Shown: in pieces, positions 34,189-43,651 of the stretch
How the letters are laid out: each line of letters begins with the position of its first letter
Position numbering within the stretch: the stretch's first letter is position 1
NCBI GenBank assembly: GCA_963700495.1
Contig: CAVOXT010000006.1
Location: forward strand, 62,001 to 126,000
Direction of reading: 5' to 3'
Source: JACCTU01 sp963700495
GTDB lineage: Bacteria; Actinomycetota; Thermoleophilia; Gaiellales; Gaiellaceae
Length of the DNA stretch: 64,000 bases
Translations under genes and position numbers: made by a program
The notes under the pieces: model-generated
What the model was told of the DNA's origin: nothing
The model's database searches: none
Seen by the model: the letters and a program-made list of their open reading frames with translations, nothing else

Positions 34189-34905
34189 CTACGCCGCTGC
34201 CGTGGAGGTCGTTGCCCGTCGAGTCTCGGCGGGCAAGAGCCCATGCAGCTGGGCCCAGCGGCTTGCCTCTGTCCTATTGGCGACGTCGAGCTTTCGGTAG
34301 ATGTTCGACAGGTGGAACTTCACCGTCTGCTCCGTCACCCACAGCATCTTTGCGAGCTGCGAGTTGCTGAACCCTTCGGCGACGAGCTGGAGGATCTCGA
34401 GCTCGCGCCTCGTCAGGTCCGCACCCCCGTCACCGTTGGAGGCTGCCACCGACGCCGACGCCTTCGTCGCCAGGGCGACGTAGATCGATCGGTCGAAAGC
34501 CTGGCGAATCGCCGACGCTAGATCGTCGGGCTTCGCCGACTTGACGCAGAAGACGACTGCTCCGGCCTCGAAGGCCGCTTCCACGTCCTGGGCAGTTGCC
34601 TCGGCGCCCAGAGCGACAACCCTGAGCTCGCGATGCACTGCTCGTGCGCTGCGAATGCACGCCAGCGCCTCTTCACTCGTTCCCGTGCCCCCGACTCCGA
34701 CATCGAGAACGAAGACGTCCGGCTGGGACTCCTCGATCGACTCGAGAGCGTCCGAAACCGCCGTCGCTGATCCGACGACTTCCATACCTAGGCGATTGAG
34801 CAGGTTGCCCATCGCTTCCAACCAAAGCGGCTGGTCGTCCAGGACGACTGCCGTCGGGTTCTCCTTCTCCCACATCCGAAAGGGCCGCCTTTCGTTTGGT
34901 TCCAT
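34189..34905 (-). CDS. NarL/LuxR-type response regulator
   Basis: A 238-residue two-domain regulator. Receiver domain: acidic pair VVLDDQP, phospho-acceptor Asp in VFVLDVGVGG, Lys in VVFCVKSAKP. C-terminal LuxR helix-turn-helix: LTRRELEILQLVAEGFSNSQLAKMLWVTEQTVKFHLSNIYRKLDVANRTEASRWA. No histidine kinase is next to it, so it is an orphan here. ATG at 34905 with GAGGGG close upstream; ATG at 34875 is an alternative. Confidence 0.88.
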   Translation of the reverse strand: MEPNERRPFRMWEKENPTAVVLDDQPLWLEAMGNLLNRLGMEVVGSATAVSDALESIEESQPDVFVLDVGVGGTGTSEEALACIRSARAVHRELRVVALGAEATAQDVEAAFEAGAVVFCVKSAKPDDLASAIRQAFDRSIYVALATKASASVAASNGDGGADLTRRELEILQLVAEGFSNSQLAKMLWVTEQTVKFHLSNIYRKLDVANRTEASRWAQLHGLLPAETRRATTSTAAA

Positions 34906-35024
34906 TACCCCTCAACTGGATAACTAGCCGATTAGCCGACTCTTGTAAATAGGACCCATTCTTGTCTGTTCTTTCGGCCAGAACCTACTCAAAGCTTCAT
35001 AAGTCGCCGGAAGACCTACAAGTG

Positions 35025-35045
35025 CCTGCGATTGCAGGGGTTTTT
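35025..35045 (+). terminator. Intrinsic terminator-like hairpin with T-run
   Basis: CCTGC (35025-35029) and GCAGG (35034-35038) pair around GATT, followed by GG and five T (35041-35045). It is the only classical hairpin-plus-T-run I noticed in the window and it has no plus-strand gene in front of it. Confidence 0.5.
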
Positions 35046-35252
35046 GCCTTCCGGGCCGATCGGAGTGGTCCTACCTCGACAGACGGATGTGACGCTAATC
35101 CCTCGTTCAGTAGTAAGGCCTCTATCCGTGGAGGTACCTTTTCTCCACGCGGTGCGCTGGCCGCAGCGTATCCGTGAGGTGGTTCGCGTGCCCGACTGTG
35201 CCGCGCCGAACCGCCGGGAGCGCAGCGGGTCGATCCGGGTGTCCTAGCCGGA

Positions 35253-35300
35253 CCGACCCGCTCCCCCTTTTGAGGGCCGACCCGCTCCCCCTTTCGAGGG
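35253..35300. repeat. Two-copy 24-bp tandem repeat
   Basis: The unit CCGACCCGCTCCCCCTTT(T/C)GAGGG occurs at 35253-35276 and 35277-35300 with one mismatch. Function unknown. Confidence 0.75.
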
Positions 35301-35357
35301 ATGGAGAAGTCTCCGGCCCATCTGAGAATCAGAGACGACTCGCGCAAGCGGGCCTGC

Positions 35358-35392
35358 GGCGACCGCCTCCGATAGGTCGGGAGGCGGTCGCC
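35358..35392 (-). terminator. Strong hairpin, terminator of the flippase-oxidoreductase operon
   Basis: GGCGACCGCCTCC (35358-35370) pairs perfectly over 13 bp with GGAGGCGGTCGCC (35380-35392) around a 9-base loop. It lies 19 bases past the stop of the leftward oxidoreductase gene. On the plus strand it is followed by a T-rich TCTTTCCTT, so it could also act in that direction. Confidence 0.7.
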
Positions 35393-35411
35393 TCTTTCCT
35401 TCGGAGGTCTC

Positions 35412-36416
35412 TTAGCTGCCGATGACGCGCAGCTCGGGCTGTGCGCCCGGTGCCGGCCGGGACGTCGATCCCGCATCCGCGAGCGAGCTTCGCAGCGCCT
35501 CCACGACGGCGACGACGACGATCGCGTCGCGGGGAGGGACGGGCGCGGCGGGCGAGCGCACGCCGCCGAGGAAGAGCTCGCAGGCCTCCAGGGCAGGGTC
35601 GTGAAGGTCGACGTACGGACTGAAGACGTCGCCGTCGCGGCCGCCCTCGGCCTCACGGAGGGCGTTGAAGATCGTCAGGGGATGCGGCGCGTGCTCGTCG
35701 AGCAGGGCGGTTGCACGCGAGCCGACCGCCGCGACACGCTTCATCGGGCGTGCGTCGAGCGCCGAGATCTCGACCTGGGCCGTGATCCCCGTCGCGAACC
35801 TGAGCAGGCACGAGATCACGTCGGGCGCCGCTCCGGCGTACGCGTCGCCGCGCGCCACGACCTCGACGGGCTCGTCGGCCAGCACGTGCACGATCCGGGC
35901 GACCTCGTCCGCAGCAACCGACCAGAGCTCCTCGCTCCAGCCGCGGCCCGCGTGATGGAGGGCACGGAGGTAGTAGAGCTCCCCGAGCCGCCCCTGCATG
36001 ATCGCCTCTCTCAGCGCGGGCGTCGCACTGTGGAGCAGCGAGCGGTGGAGACCCGAGACGACCCGCTGACGGCTGAGAGCCGAGTTGACGAGCCGGTCGG
36101 CGGCCTCCGTGGAAGGCGCGATCGTGCCGTCTACGAGCACGTGCTTGTCGGCTTCCAACGCGCGCCCGGCGAGCTCCGCCCGGGATGCCGGATCCCGGGA
36201 GAGGACGACGATCGCATCGACCTCGTCGTCCTCGAGGAGGTCGTCCACGCTGTCGGTGCGCGCCGCGTGTCCTGCACACGCGTCAATGTCGTCCCGTCGC
36301 ACTCGCCGGTCGCAGACCCAGGCGAGGTTCGCCTTGGGCAGCTGGTCCATCGCGCGAACGAGCCCGAGGTCTGCACCCTCCTCGAGCACGAACCCGACGG
36401 TCACCGGCGTCCTCAT
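35412..36416 (-). CDS. Gfo/Idh/MocA-family oxidoreductase
   Basis: A 334-residue NAD(P)-dependent sugar-dehydrogenase-like protein. The N-terminal Rossmann part is diverged: VTVGFVLEEGADLGLVRAMDQLPKANLAWVCD replaces the usual GxGxxG. It continues with DDLLEDDEVDAIVVLSRDPASRAELAGRALEADKHVLVDGTIAPS, where family members normally have EKP for the catalytic Lys; here DGT, so a classic Lys is missing. The C-terminal beta-sheet domain includes GELYYLRALHHAGRGWSEELWSV. It starts in a four-base ATGA overlap with the flippase gene. It may act on a nucleotide-sugar or be a non-catalytic relative. Confidence 0.78.
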   Translation of the reverse strand: MRTPVTVGFVLEEGADLGLVRAMDQLPKANLAWVCDRRVRRDDIDACAGHAARTDSVDDLLEDDEVDAIVVLSRDPASRAELAGRALEADKHVLVDGTIAPSTEAADRLVNSALSRQRVVSGLHRSLLHSATPALREAIMQGRLGELYYLRALHHAGRGWSEELWSVAADEVARIVHVLADEPVEVVARGDAYAGAAPDVISCLLRFATGITAQVEISALDARPMKRVAAVGSRATALLDEHAPHPLTIFNALREAEGGRDGDVFSPYVDLHDPALEACELFLGGVRSPAAPVPPRDAIVVVAVVEALRSSLADAGSTSRPAPGAQPELRVIGS

Positions 36417-37708
36417 GGGCGCGAGAGGCAGCGGAAGAGGAGCACGCCGAGGCCGGCAACCGCGACCACGGTGGCGAGGGCGAACGACTCCGAGATCCGC
36501 AGGAGATCGTCTCCGGGCAGCAGCGCGTAGGCGACGAGGAACACGACCGCGCTCGCGGCCCAGGCGACCGCGGCGGACGTCACGGATCCGACCGCGAGCA
36601 ACGCCTGCGAGACGGTCGCGGCGACGAGGTAGAACGCGACGCCGACCGCGAGCAGCGTGAGCTCGAGGCGGCCTGCGGTGAAGTCGGCCCCGTACAGGCC
36701 GCGGAGTAGTTCCGGACCCACGGCAATGACACCCACGACGGCTGCAAGACCGAGGCCGAAGACCACGAAGGACGTGCGCAGGACGCCGCGCCGGAAGCGG
36801 GCCACCTCGTCGACGGCGTTCATCCTCGTCAGGTTCGGCAGCAGCGACGCCGCGAGCCCCTGGAACAGGTAGACGGGAATCCGGACGAGCATCGTCGCCG
36901 CGAACACGAGCCCCGCCGTCGCGGCGGCGCCGCCGCCGAGCATGACGAGCACAGGCCCCCCGTTCACGAGCACCTGATCCGAGGCCGCGATCACGGTCGC
37001 TGGCGCGGCGAACGCGAAGGCGCCGCCGATGCGCAGGTCGCCGTGCTCACTCTTCCCGAGCAGCGGGCGGAGCCGGCCGGCCCCCGCCACGAGCACGACC
37101 ACGGCGCCGCCGATCCCGGCGAGCGCAACCGCGGCCGCGGCGATGTCGACCGAGGCGACCGCGAGGAGCGGGAGCGCGGCCAGCAGACGGATGCCTGCGT
37201 CTCCGAGCAGGATCAGCCCGTATCCCTCGAACCAGGCGCAGCCGCTGACCAGGCCGCGGAGGACGTAGGCGAGCCCGTATCCGGCGACCCCGAGCAAGAG
37301 CGCGAGGGTCAGCGCACCGTTCCCCTCGAACAGGCGCTCCGTGATCGCCGTCCAGGCGCCGACCACCGCGACGGTGAGCACGACCAGAGAAACCAGGTAG
37401 ATCGCGAGAACCGACCGGACGACCCCGGCCACGGAGGAGCCCCCGCGCGCAAGGCGGTCGGCGACAGCCCGCGACGTCGTTTGCTCCAGCGGCCGGTAGA
37501 GCACGACGACGATCAGGAAGCTCGCCGCCCAGAGGACCGCGATCAGCCCGTAGTCGGCCGGGGTGAGGGTGCGGGCCGCGAGAATGTGGAACGCGTACGC
37601 GAGCAGGCCGGACGCCGCAGTCGCGAACGACAGGAGCCAGGCGCCGGCGAACGCGCGCGGGACACGCGAGCGTGCGGGGACAGGAACTGCGACGGCACCG
37701 GTCGTCAA
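36413..37708 (-). CDS. Polysaccharide flippase (MOP/Wzx-like)
   Basis: A 431-residue protein with about twelve membrane helices. The start FAGAWLLSFATAASGLLAYAFHILAARTLTPADYGLIAVLWAASF is characteristic of oligosaccharide flippases of the MOP superfamily, which flip lipid-linked glycan units across the cytoplasmic membrane. Also FQGLAASLLPNLTRM in the middle. The TTG start at 37708 has AGGA eight bases upstream. It is divergent from the GT2 gene, with a 258-base spacer that presumably carries both promoters. Confidence 0.85.
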   Translation of the reverse strand: MTTGAVAVPVPARSRVPRAFAGAWLLSFATAASGLLAYAFHILAARTLTPADYGLIAVLWAASFLIVVVLYRPLEQTTSRAVADRLARGGSSVAGVVRSVLAIYLVSLVVLTVAVVGAWTAITERLFEGNGALTLALLLGVAGYGLAYVLRGLVSGCAWFEGYGLILLGDAGIRLLAALPLLAVASVDIAAAAVALAGIGGAVVVLVAGAGRLRPLLGKSEHGDLRIGGAFAFAAPATVIAASDQVLVNGGPVLVMLGGGAAATAGLVFAATMLVRIPVYLFQGLAASLLPNLTRMNAVDEVARFRRGVLRTSFVVFGLGLAAVVGVIAVGPELLRGLYGADFTAGRLELTLLAVGVAFYLVAATVSQALLAVGSVTSAAVAWAASAVVFLVAYALLPGDDLLRISESFALATVVAVAGLGVLLFRCLSRP

Positions 37709-37966
37709 CGTGTCCTGCCGAAAGAGAGCGTCGTTGGCACGGCCGTCCGATCATGGCGTGAGGCCCGCTCCGGGTGAATTCCCCGGACGGCCGGAATTTG
37801 GGGGCGATTCGGGGCTCCCGCTCCCCGTTCGGCTAGCCCCTCGGTTTAGTGCCGCCTCCCTACCCGGTGAGGATCGGATTCTGGTCTAGAAGCCACATCC
37901 GGCCACTCCTAGGCTCCTTTCCAGACGCACATCGTCTCGAGGGAATTTGGCACGGAGGGAGTTGGC

Positions 37967-38767
37967 TTGGCAGTGGACGTAGTCCGGTTGAGTTCGGCGG
38001 ATGAGGCGCAGGCGCTTCCGGCCCCCGCGCGGCCTGAGCTCGTCTTCGTTCTCCCGGCGTACAACGAGGAGGAGAACCTTCCTCGCCTGCTCCTCGACTT
38101 CGAGTCGCGACCCGAGTTGCTCGCACGCACGACGCGCGTGCTGATCGTGGACGACGGCTCGGAGGACGGAACTGCCGAGGTCGTCGAGCGCTACGACGGA
38201 CCCGTGCCGGCCGAGGTGATCCGGCTCGTTCCGAACCAGGGTCCCGGCGCCGCATTCCGCGCGGGCTTCGATGCCGCGCTCGAGCGGTGTGCGCCCGACG
38301 CTCTGATCGTGACACTCGAATCCGATACGACCAGCGACCTCGACGCGCTCCCGCTGATGGTCGAGCGCGCAGAGGCGAACGCCGATCTCGTCCTCGCCTC
38401 GTGGCAGATGCAGAACGTGAGCCGGCGGCGCCGTTTCCTGAGCGCGGCGGCCGGCTACGCCGTTCGCCATCTGCTCGGCCTCGAGGCCACGACCGTCTCC
38501 TCCTTCTTCCGGGTCTACCGGGCGTCGCTCCTCCGCGCCGGCATCGAGGAGTACGGCGACGCACTCGTCCAGGAGCCGGGCTTCGCCTGCAAGGCGGAGC
38601 TGCTCGCAAAGCTGACCGCGATCGGCGCGTCGGTCGAAGAGGTCGAGGTCGACCTGGACTGGAACCGCAGGAACGGCAAGAGCAAGATGCCGGTCTTCCG
38701 CACGATCGTCGCCTACTGGCGCATGATCGTCCGGCTCCGCTCGTCGAAGGCTGCGGTCCCGGCGTGA
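37967..38767 (+). CDS. GT2-family glycosyltransferase
   Basis: A 266-residue GT-A fold enzyme without membrane helices: VFVLPAYNEEENLPRLLLDF, LIVDDGSEDGTAEVVERY, LVPNQGPGAAFRAGFDAAL, a DxD-like VTLESDTTSD and SSFFRVYRASLL. Dolichyl-phosphate-mannose-synthase-like layout, so a lipid-linked sugar is a plausible product. The TTG start has GGAGGGA six bases upstream. The stop overlaps the next gene as GTGA. Confidence 0.88.
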   Translation: MAVDVVRLSSADEAQALPAPARPELVFVLPAYNEEENLPRLLLDFESRPELLARTTRVLIVDDGSEDGTAEVVERYDGPVPAEVIRLVPNQGPGAAFRAGFDAALERCAPDALIVTLESDTTSDLDALPLMVERAEANADLVLASWQMQNVSRRRRFLSAAAGYAVRHLLGLEATTVSSFFRVYRASLLRAGIEEYGDALVQEPGFACKAELLAKLTAIGASVEEVEVDLDWNRRNGKSKMPVFRTIVAYWRMIVRLRSSKAAVPA

Positions 38768-40086
38768 GCGGTCCTGCCGTCGCGGTTGTCGGCGGCGGCA
38801 TCCTCGGGATGACCGCCGCGTACCGCCTCGCACAGGCCGGTGTGCACGTGGCCCTGTACGAGCGCTCGAACGACCTCGGCGGGCTCGTCGGCTCGTTCGA
38901 CTTCGACGGGTACCCGGTCGATCGCTTCTACCACGTCAACCTGCCGAGCGACGACCGCATCCTGGCGCTCGCCGAGGAGCTCGGGCTGGCCGACAAGTGG
39001 CGCTTCCGGCCCACGAAGGTCGGGTTCTACGACGGCGGCCGGCTCTTCTCGATGACGTCGCCGAAGGAGTTCCTCACGTTCCCCGTCTTGAAGATGCACG
39101 ACCGGCTTCGCCTCGGCAGCTTCGTCGCGCGCTGCCAGCTGATCAAGAGCTACGACGAGATCGACGACGAGCCTCTGCTCGACTGGCTCCGGCGCCTCTG
39201 CGGCCGCCGCGTCGTCGAGCAGCTCTGGGAGCCACTCCTCGACTCGAAGTTCGACGGCCGCTACGACGATCTGCCGGCGACCTACATCTGGGCGCGCACT
39301 CGGCGTATGTCGCGAACGCGCGACCGCTCCGGCGCGGAAGTGATGGGCTGGCTCGAAGGCGGCTATCAGACCTTGATCGACGCGCTCGAGGCCCGGATCC
39401 GGGCGCTCGGGGGCGAGATCCACACGGGCACGGCCGTCGAGGAGATCGTCGGCTCGGGCCCGCGGGCGGAAGGGCTGGTGGTCGACGGCCGCTTCCGCCC
39501 GTTCGACTTCGTCCTCTGCACGCTGGCGCCGCCGATGGCGCGGCGCCTGCTCTCCCCCGCCCTCCAGGAGCTCGCTCCGGCCGACCACTGCCGCTACCTC
39601 GGCGTCGTCTGCCTGCTGCTCCGCACGAGCCGCAGCGTCAGCCCGTACTACCACCTGAACATCACCGACCGGCGCGTGCCGCTGACCACGGTCGTCGAGA
39701 CCACGCACGTCGTCGACCCCGAGCACGCGGGCGGCCACCTGATCTACGTCTCGAAGTACGTCGACCCCGGCTCGCCGCTGCACGAGCAGCCGATCGACGA
39801 GCTCCAGCGCGACTTTCTCGGCTACGCGCGGACGATCTTCCCCGACCTGCGCGACGACGAGATCCTCGGGTCCGTCGTCCAGCGCGCGCGCGTCACGGAG
39901 CCGGTGCACCTGCTCGGCGGCGCGAAGAACCTCCCGGAGATCTTCCCGCTGGACGGGCTCGCTCTGGCGTCGACCGCGCACGTCTACCCGGAAATCGTCA
40001 GCGGCCAGGCAGTGACAGGGGTCTCGCAGCGCGTCGTCCCCGGGATCCTCGAGCGGCTTCAGCTCGAGCGGCGGGAGGCGGCATGA
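38764..40086 (+). CDS. FAD-dependent amine-oxidase-like oxidoreductase of the polysaccharide locus
   Basis: About 440 residues. N-terminal FAD motif AVVGGGILGMTAAYRLAQAGVHVALYERSNDLGGLVGSF, RFYHVNLPSDDRIL, and a C-terminal FAD contact YPEIVSGQAVTGV. This NAD(P)/FAD-binding family of protoporphyrinogen-oxidase/UDP-galactopyranose-mutase relatives is frequent in exopolysaccharide clusters, but the reaction is unknown. The GTG start overlaps the GT2 stop by four bases, so both are co-translated. Confidence 0.83.
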   Translation: MSGPAVAVVGGGILGMTAAYRLAQAGVHVALYERSNDLGGLVGSFDFDGYPVDRFYHVNLPSDDRILALAEELGLADKWRFRPTKVGFYDGGRLFSMTSPKEFLTFPVLKMHDRLRLGSFVARCQLIKSYDEIDDEPLLDWLRRLCGRRVVEQLWEPLLDSKFDGRYDDLPATYIWARTRRMSRTRDRSGAEVMGWLEGGYQTLIDALEARIRALGGEIHTGTAVEEIVGSGPRAEGLVVDGRFRPFDFVLCTLAPPMARRLLSPALQELAPADHCRYLGVVCLLLRTSRSVSPYYHLNITDRRVPLTTVVETTHVVDPEHAGGHLIYVSKYVDPGSPLHEQPIDELQRDFLGYARTIFPDLRDDEILGSVVQRARVTEPVHLLGGAKNLPEIFPLDGLALASTAHVYPEIVSGQAVTGVSQRVVPGILERLQLERREAA

Positions 40087-40108
40087 TCGTCTCAACGAGG
40101 AGGAAGCG

Positions 40109-41101
40109 ATGAAGAAGATCGGGGTCACCGGGGGAGCCGGGTTCATCGGATCTCACGTGTGCGAGCGGCTGCTCGCGGACGGCTACGAGGTTGTCGCCGT
40201 CGACGACCTCTCCTACGGGTCGATCGCGAACGTGGCGTGCTTCCTGGACAATCCCGCCTTCACGTTCGAGGTGCTCGACTGCACCCGGCAGCGCGAGCTG
40301 CGCCGCACCTTCGACGGCTGCGACGCGATCGCGCACCTGGCGGCGAAGAAGATTCCGCGCTTCGGCGGCACGCTGAAGACGCTCGAGGTCAACGTCCAGG
40401 GGATGGATGCCGCGTGCGCAGTGGCGCTCTCGCTCGACGCAGACCTCGTGATCACCTCGACGTCGGACGTCTACGGCAACGCGACGCCCCCGTTCCGCGA
40501 GGACGGCGAGCTCGTGATCGGCCCTCCGACCACGAAGCGCTGGGCGTACGCCGTCTCGAAGATGTACGACGAGCACTACGCGCTCGCGCTCGCGGACGAG
40601 AAGGACCTCCGCGTGACGATCCTGCGCCTCTTCAACGCCTACGGCGTCCGCAACCACCTCAGCTGGTGGGGCGGCCCCGTCGTGACGTTCGTCGAGTCGC
40701 TGCTCGACGGCGAGCCGATGGAGATCCACGGCGACGGCCTCCAGACGCGGACGTTCACCTACGTCACCGACACCGCCGACGGGATCGTCCGCGCTCTCGA
40801 GCGCCCCGAGTCCCGCGGCGAGGTGATCAACCTCGGCGGAGTCGAGACGGTCACGATCCAGCGCCTCGCCGAGCTCGTGCAGGAGAAGCTCGGCTACGCC
40901 ACGAGCCCGCTCCGCGCGCGCTACATCACGTACGAGTCGCTGCCCGGCAAGTACCAGGACGTGATCCACCGCGTCCCGGACACGACGAAGGCCGAGCGGC
41001 TGCTCGGCTTCAGCGCGCAGATCGGGCTCGACGAGGGCCTCGACCTGACGATCGCCTGGCATCGCGAGCAGCGCGAAACCGGCGCTGCGGCACAGGCCTA
41101 G
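40109..41101 (+). CDS. NAD-dependent nucleotide-sugar epimerase/dehydratase
   Basis: A 330-residue short-chain dehydrogenase of the extended type: VTGGAGFIGSHVCERLLADG, DDLSYGS, IAHLAAKKIPRFGG, catalytic STSDVYGN and YAVSK (YxxxK), LRLFNAYGVRNHLSWWGG and GDGLQTRTFTYVTD. It is closest in layout to UDP-glucose 4-epimerase/UDP-glucuronate decarboxylase-like enzymes. A GAGGAGGAAG stretch precedes the ATG. Third gene of the GT2-FAD-epimerase operon. Confidence 0.9.
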   Translation: MKKIGVTGGAGFIGSHVCERLLADGYEVVAVDDLSYGSIANVACFLDNPAFTFEVLDCTRQRELRRTFDGCDAIAHLAAKKIPRFGGTLKTLEVNVQGMDAACAVALSLDADLVITSTSDVYGNATPPFREDGELVIGPPTTKRWAYAVSKMYDEHYALALADEKDLRVTILRLFNAYGVRNHLSWWGGPVVTFVESLLDGEPMEIHGDGLQTRTFTYVTDTADGIVRALERPESRGEVINLGGVETVTIQRLAELVQEKLGYATSPLRARYITYESLPGKYQDVIHRVPDTTKAERLLGFSAQIGLDEGLDLTIAWHREQRETGAAAQA

Positions 41102-41119
41102 AGCGCCGCGCGGAGAGAG

Positions 41120-42291
41120 TTAGAGCGTCGGCTCGCTGGCCGTTGCGACTGCGAGCCGGCGGCCCAGCGCTGCAGCGGTGCGCACCCGGGCGGGAGACTG
41201 CGCGACGCCGAGCATTCGCTCGATCGCCGCGGCTGCCCTGGAACCCGCGCGGCCGTCCCAGAGCGGCGGCACCACGCTCTTGCGCGGCTTCCGCAGGCGT
41301 TCCGGAATCACGGCGATGGCGGAGGGGTCGAGGCCGAGAATCTCGTTCGTCCCGTGCGTGACTGTGACCGGCCGCTCGGTGTTGTCGCGGAGCGTGAAGC
41401 AGCGGCACTCCGAGTGCCGTCGACTCCTCCTGGATGCCGCCGGAATCGGTCACGATCGCCGCGGCGCCGGACTGGAGCGACAGGAACTGCGTGTACGGAA
41501 GCGGCGGGGCGAGCTGGACCCGCTTGGGGCCCGAGCCGTTCAGCGCCGCGAGCCGCGCCGCGCGTTCGCGGATGGACCGGGAAGAGGACGGGAATCTCGG
41601 CTGCGACCTGCTCGAGCGCCGCGACCGTCTTCTTGATCAGCTCGGGATCGTCGACGAGCCGGGCCCGGTGGAGCGTCACGAGCACGTAGTCGCGCTGCTC
41701 GAGGCCGAACTCCCGCCAGGCCGCGAGCTCGCGGGCTCGCTCGATGTTCGCGAGCAGCGTGTCGATCATGGTGTTGCCGACGAACTCGATCGAGTCCTCA
41801 GAGACGCCCTCGTTCGCGAGGTTCACGTTCGCGTCCTCGGAATGGGTCATGAGCATGGTCGAGAGATGGTCGGTGAGCCGGCGGTTGTGCTCCTCGGGCA
41901 TCGTCCGGTCGAAGCTCCGGAGCCCTGCCTCGAGGTGGCAGACCGGGATGTTGAGCTTGGCCGCCGCGAGGGCCGCGGCAAGCGTCGAGTTCACGTCGCC
42001 GGGCACCACGACGAGGTCGGGGCGCCACTCGACGAACAGCCGCTCGAGGTCGAGGAGGGCGCGCGAGGTCTGCTCCGCGTGCGAGCCGGAGCCGACCTGG
42101 AGCATCGCGTGCGGCTCGGGCAGGGGCAGCTCCGCAAAGAAGACGTCGTTGACCTCTTTGTCGTAGTGCTGGCCCGTGTGCACAAGGCGTTGCTCGACGC
42201 GCCCGCTTCGTGCGAGCTCGGCGTAGACAGGAGCGACCTTCATGTAGTTCGGGCGCGCTCCGACCACGTGGACGACGAGAGTTCGCCGCAT
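41120..42291 (-). CDS. wecB: UDP-N-acetylglucosamine 2-epimerase (frameshifted)
   Basis: About 390 residues after correcting two extra bases (near 41572 and 41407). Motifs: VVGARPNYMKVAPVY, LVHTGQHYDKEVND, VVVPGDVNSTLAAALAA, VCHLEAGLRSFDRTMPEEHNR, FPVHPRTR and IVTDSGGIQEESTALGVP, then (second correction) CFTLRDNTERPVTVTHGTNEILG. It converts UDP-GlcNAc to UDP-ManNAc for surface glycans. It is convergent with the epimerase gene and divergent from the membrane-protein gene. Confidence 0.92.
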
Positions 42292-42395
42292 GCAACGATC
42301 GTAAGAACCGGCGGGAGTCTGTTTCGACCCTCCTTCGGCCAGTTGGTTGGACCCCTCGTTTGGGTTGTTGCGGCTCTCCGGGCGTGACGACGACC

Positions 42396-43562
42396 ATGGG
42401 AAGCGTGCGTATCGCGCTCATCGGATCACTCGCGGCCGCCTTCGCGGCGCTCGCCTGCATCGCGGTCTGGCCCGCATTCCAGGATCCCGTGGTCTGGACG
42501 CCGGACGCCCTCTACTACGAGGCCCGGCTGCTCGAGATCCGAGGGGCGGATCACGATGCCGCCTTCGACCGGACCTTCGAGGGCCCGCTCTCGGCCGAGC
42601 TGAGGGCGCGGGACCCGAACCACACCGGGAACCCCACCTGGGTCGAGTACAACGAGCCGTTTTACGAGCGGCGCGTGGCCCTGCCGCTCGCCGGCGCGGC
42701 CGTCTACCCGCTCGCCGGCGACCGCTCACTCCTCTACCTGTCTCTCGCCGGCTACATCGCGACGATCCTCGCGCTCTTCGGGCTCTTGCTGCTCCGCTTC
42801 CGGCTGGCGATCGCCTCGGCCGTGACGCTCGCGACGATCTTCCTGCCGCCGCTCACCAACCACTCGTCGTACCCGCTCACCGACAGCTGGGGGCTGGCGC
42901 TCGAGATCACCGCCCTCGGGGCGGCGATCCTCGCGCTCGACCGCGGCCTCCGCTGGCTGCCGCTCTGGATCGGAGCGATCGCGGTCCTTGCGTTCACTCG
43001 CGACAGCACCTGGATTCCGGTGCTCGCCGTAGGCTGGTGCGCGTTCCGCTACCGCTCGCGCGTGCCCGTGACGCTCTTCGTGACCGGGGTCATTGCCGCG
43101 CTCCCTGCCCTGCTGCTCTTCAAGACACCCGTTCGGGAGCTGCTCGCGCTCCTTGTGAACGAGTCCGAGCCCTCTTCGAACACCTCGTGGTCGTTCATCG
43201 CGAGCCACTATCCCGGCGCCCTCGTCGATCTCGTCCGCGCCAACGTCGGCTTCCTGCGGCGAGGCGAGTGGTATACGACGCTCTACCTCGTCGGCGGCGT
43301 CATCTCGCTCCTCGTGCTTGCGTGGCGACAGCCGAAGCGCACCCCCGCGACCACGTTGATGACGGCCGGCGCATTTCTGGCCCTCGGCTACGTGCTCGCC
43401 GCGCCCGTCTTCAGCGCGTTCCGGCTCGAACTCGACATTCGTGCCGATGGCCGCGTACGGACTGGCGCTCACGGCCGAGCTGGTCGCGGCGCGCGTCGGC
43501 CAGGAAGACGGTGCGCGCGAGCGGCTCGCGCTGCGCGTCCCTGCACGGGCCCGCCGCTCCTG
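42396..43562 (+). CDS. Polytopic membrane protein, possible GT-C-type glycosyltransferase (frameshifted)
   Basis: About 388 residues with eight to nine membrane helices. After helix 1 an extracellular loop holds an acidic pair (WTPDALYYEARLLEIRG) and WVEYNEPFYERRVALPLAGAAVYPLAG, a layout seen in GT-C/PMT-like transferases that use lipid-linked sugars; assignment is tentative. One extra A near 43439 breaks the last 40 codons; corrected sequence ends in FVPMAAYGLALTAELVAARVGQEDG and a stop at 43562. ATG 42396 or GTG 42384 may start it. Confidence 0.65.
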
Positions 43563-43651
43563 ACCACGTACATCGATCCTCAACGCTTGGCTAGGGCCGG
43601 TCTGAACTCCCGGTCGTTGCCCGAGTGACTGCGAAAGCGGGATAAAGGGCC

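Larger units (their letters stand above)
34906..35411. other. Long intergenic region rich in structured elements
   Basis: 506 bases without a gene, less GC-rich than the surroundings over its first 150 bases. It holds a plus-strand terminator-like hairpin (35025-35045), a two-unit 24-bp tandem repeat (35253-35300) and a strong hairpin (35358-35392), each listed separately. The plus-strand terminator has no gene upstream on its strand, so a small RNA from about 34920-35045 is conceivable. I could not match a known riboswitch. Confidence 0.5.

Noticed and set aside
35160..35260. Possible riboswitch before the terminator stems
   Set aside because: No conserved core of a known class (cyclic-di-GMP, SAM, cobalamin, ydaO) could be matched by eye.
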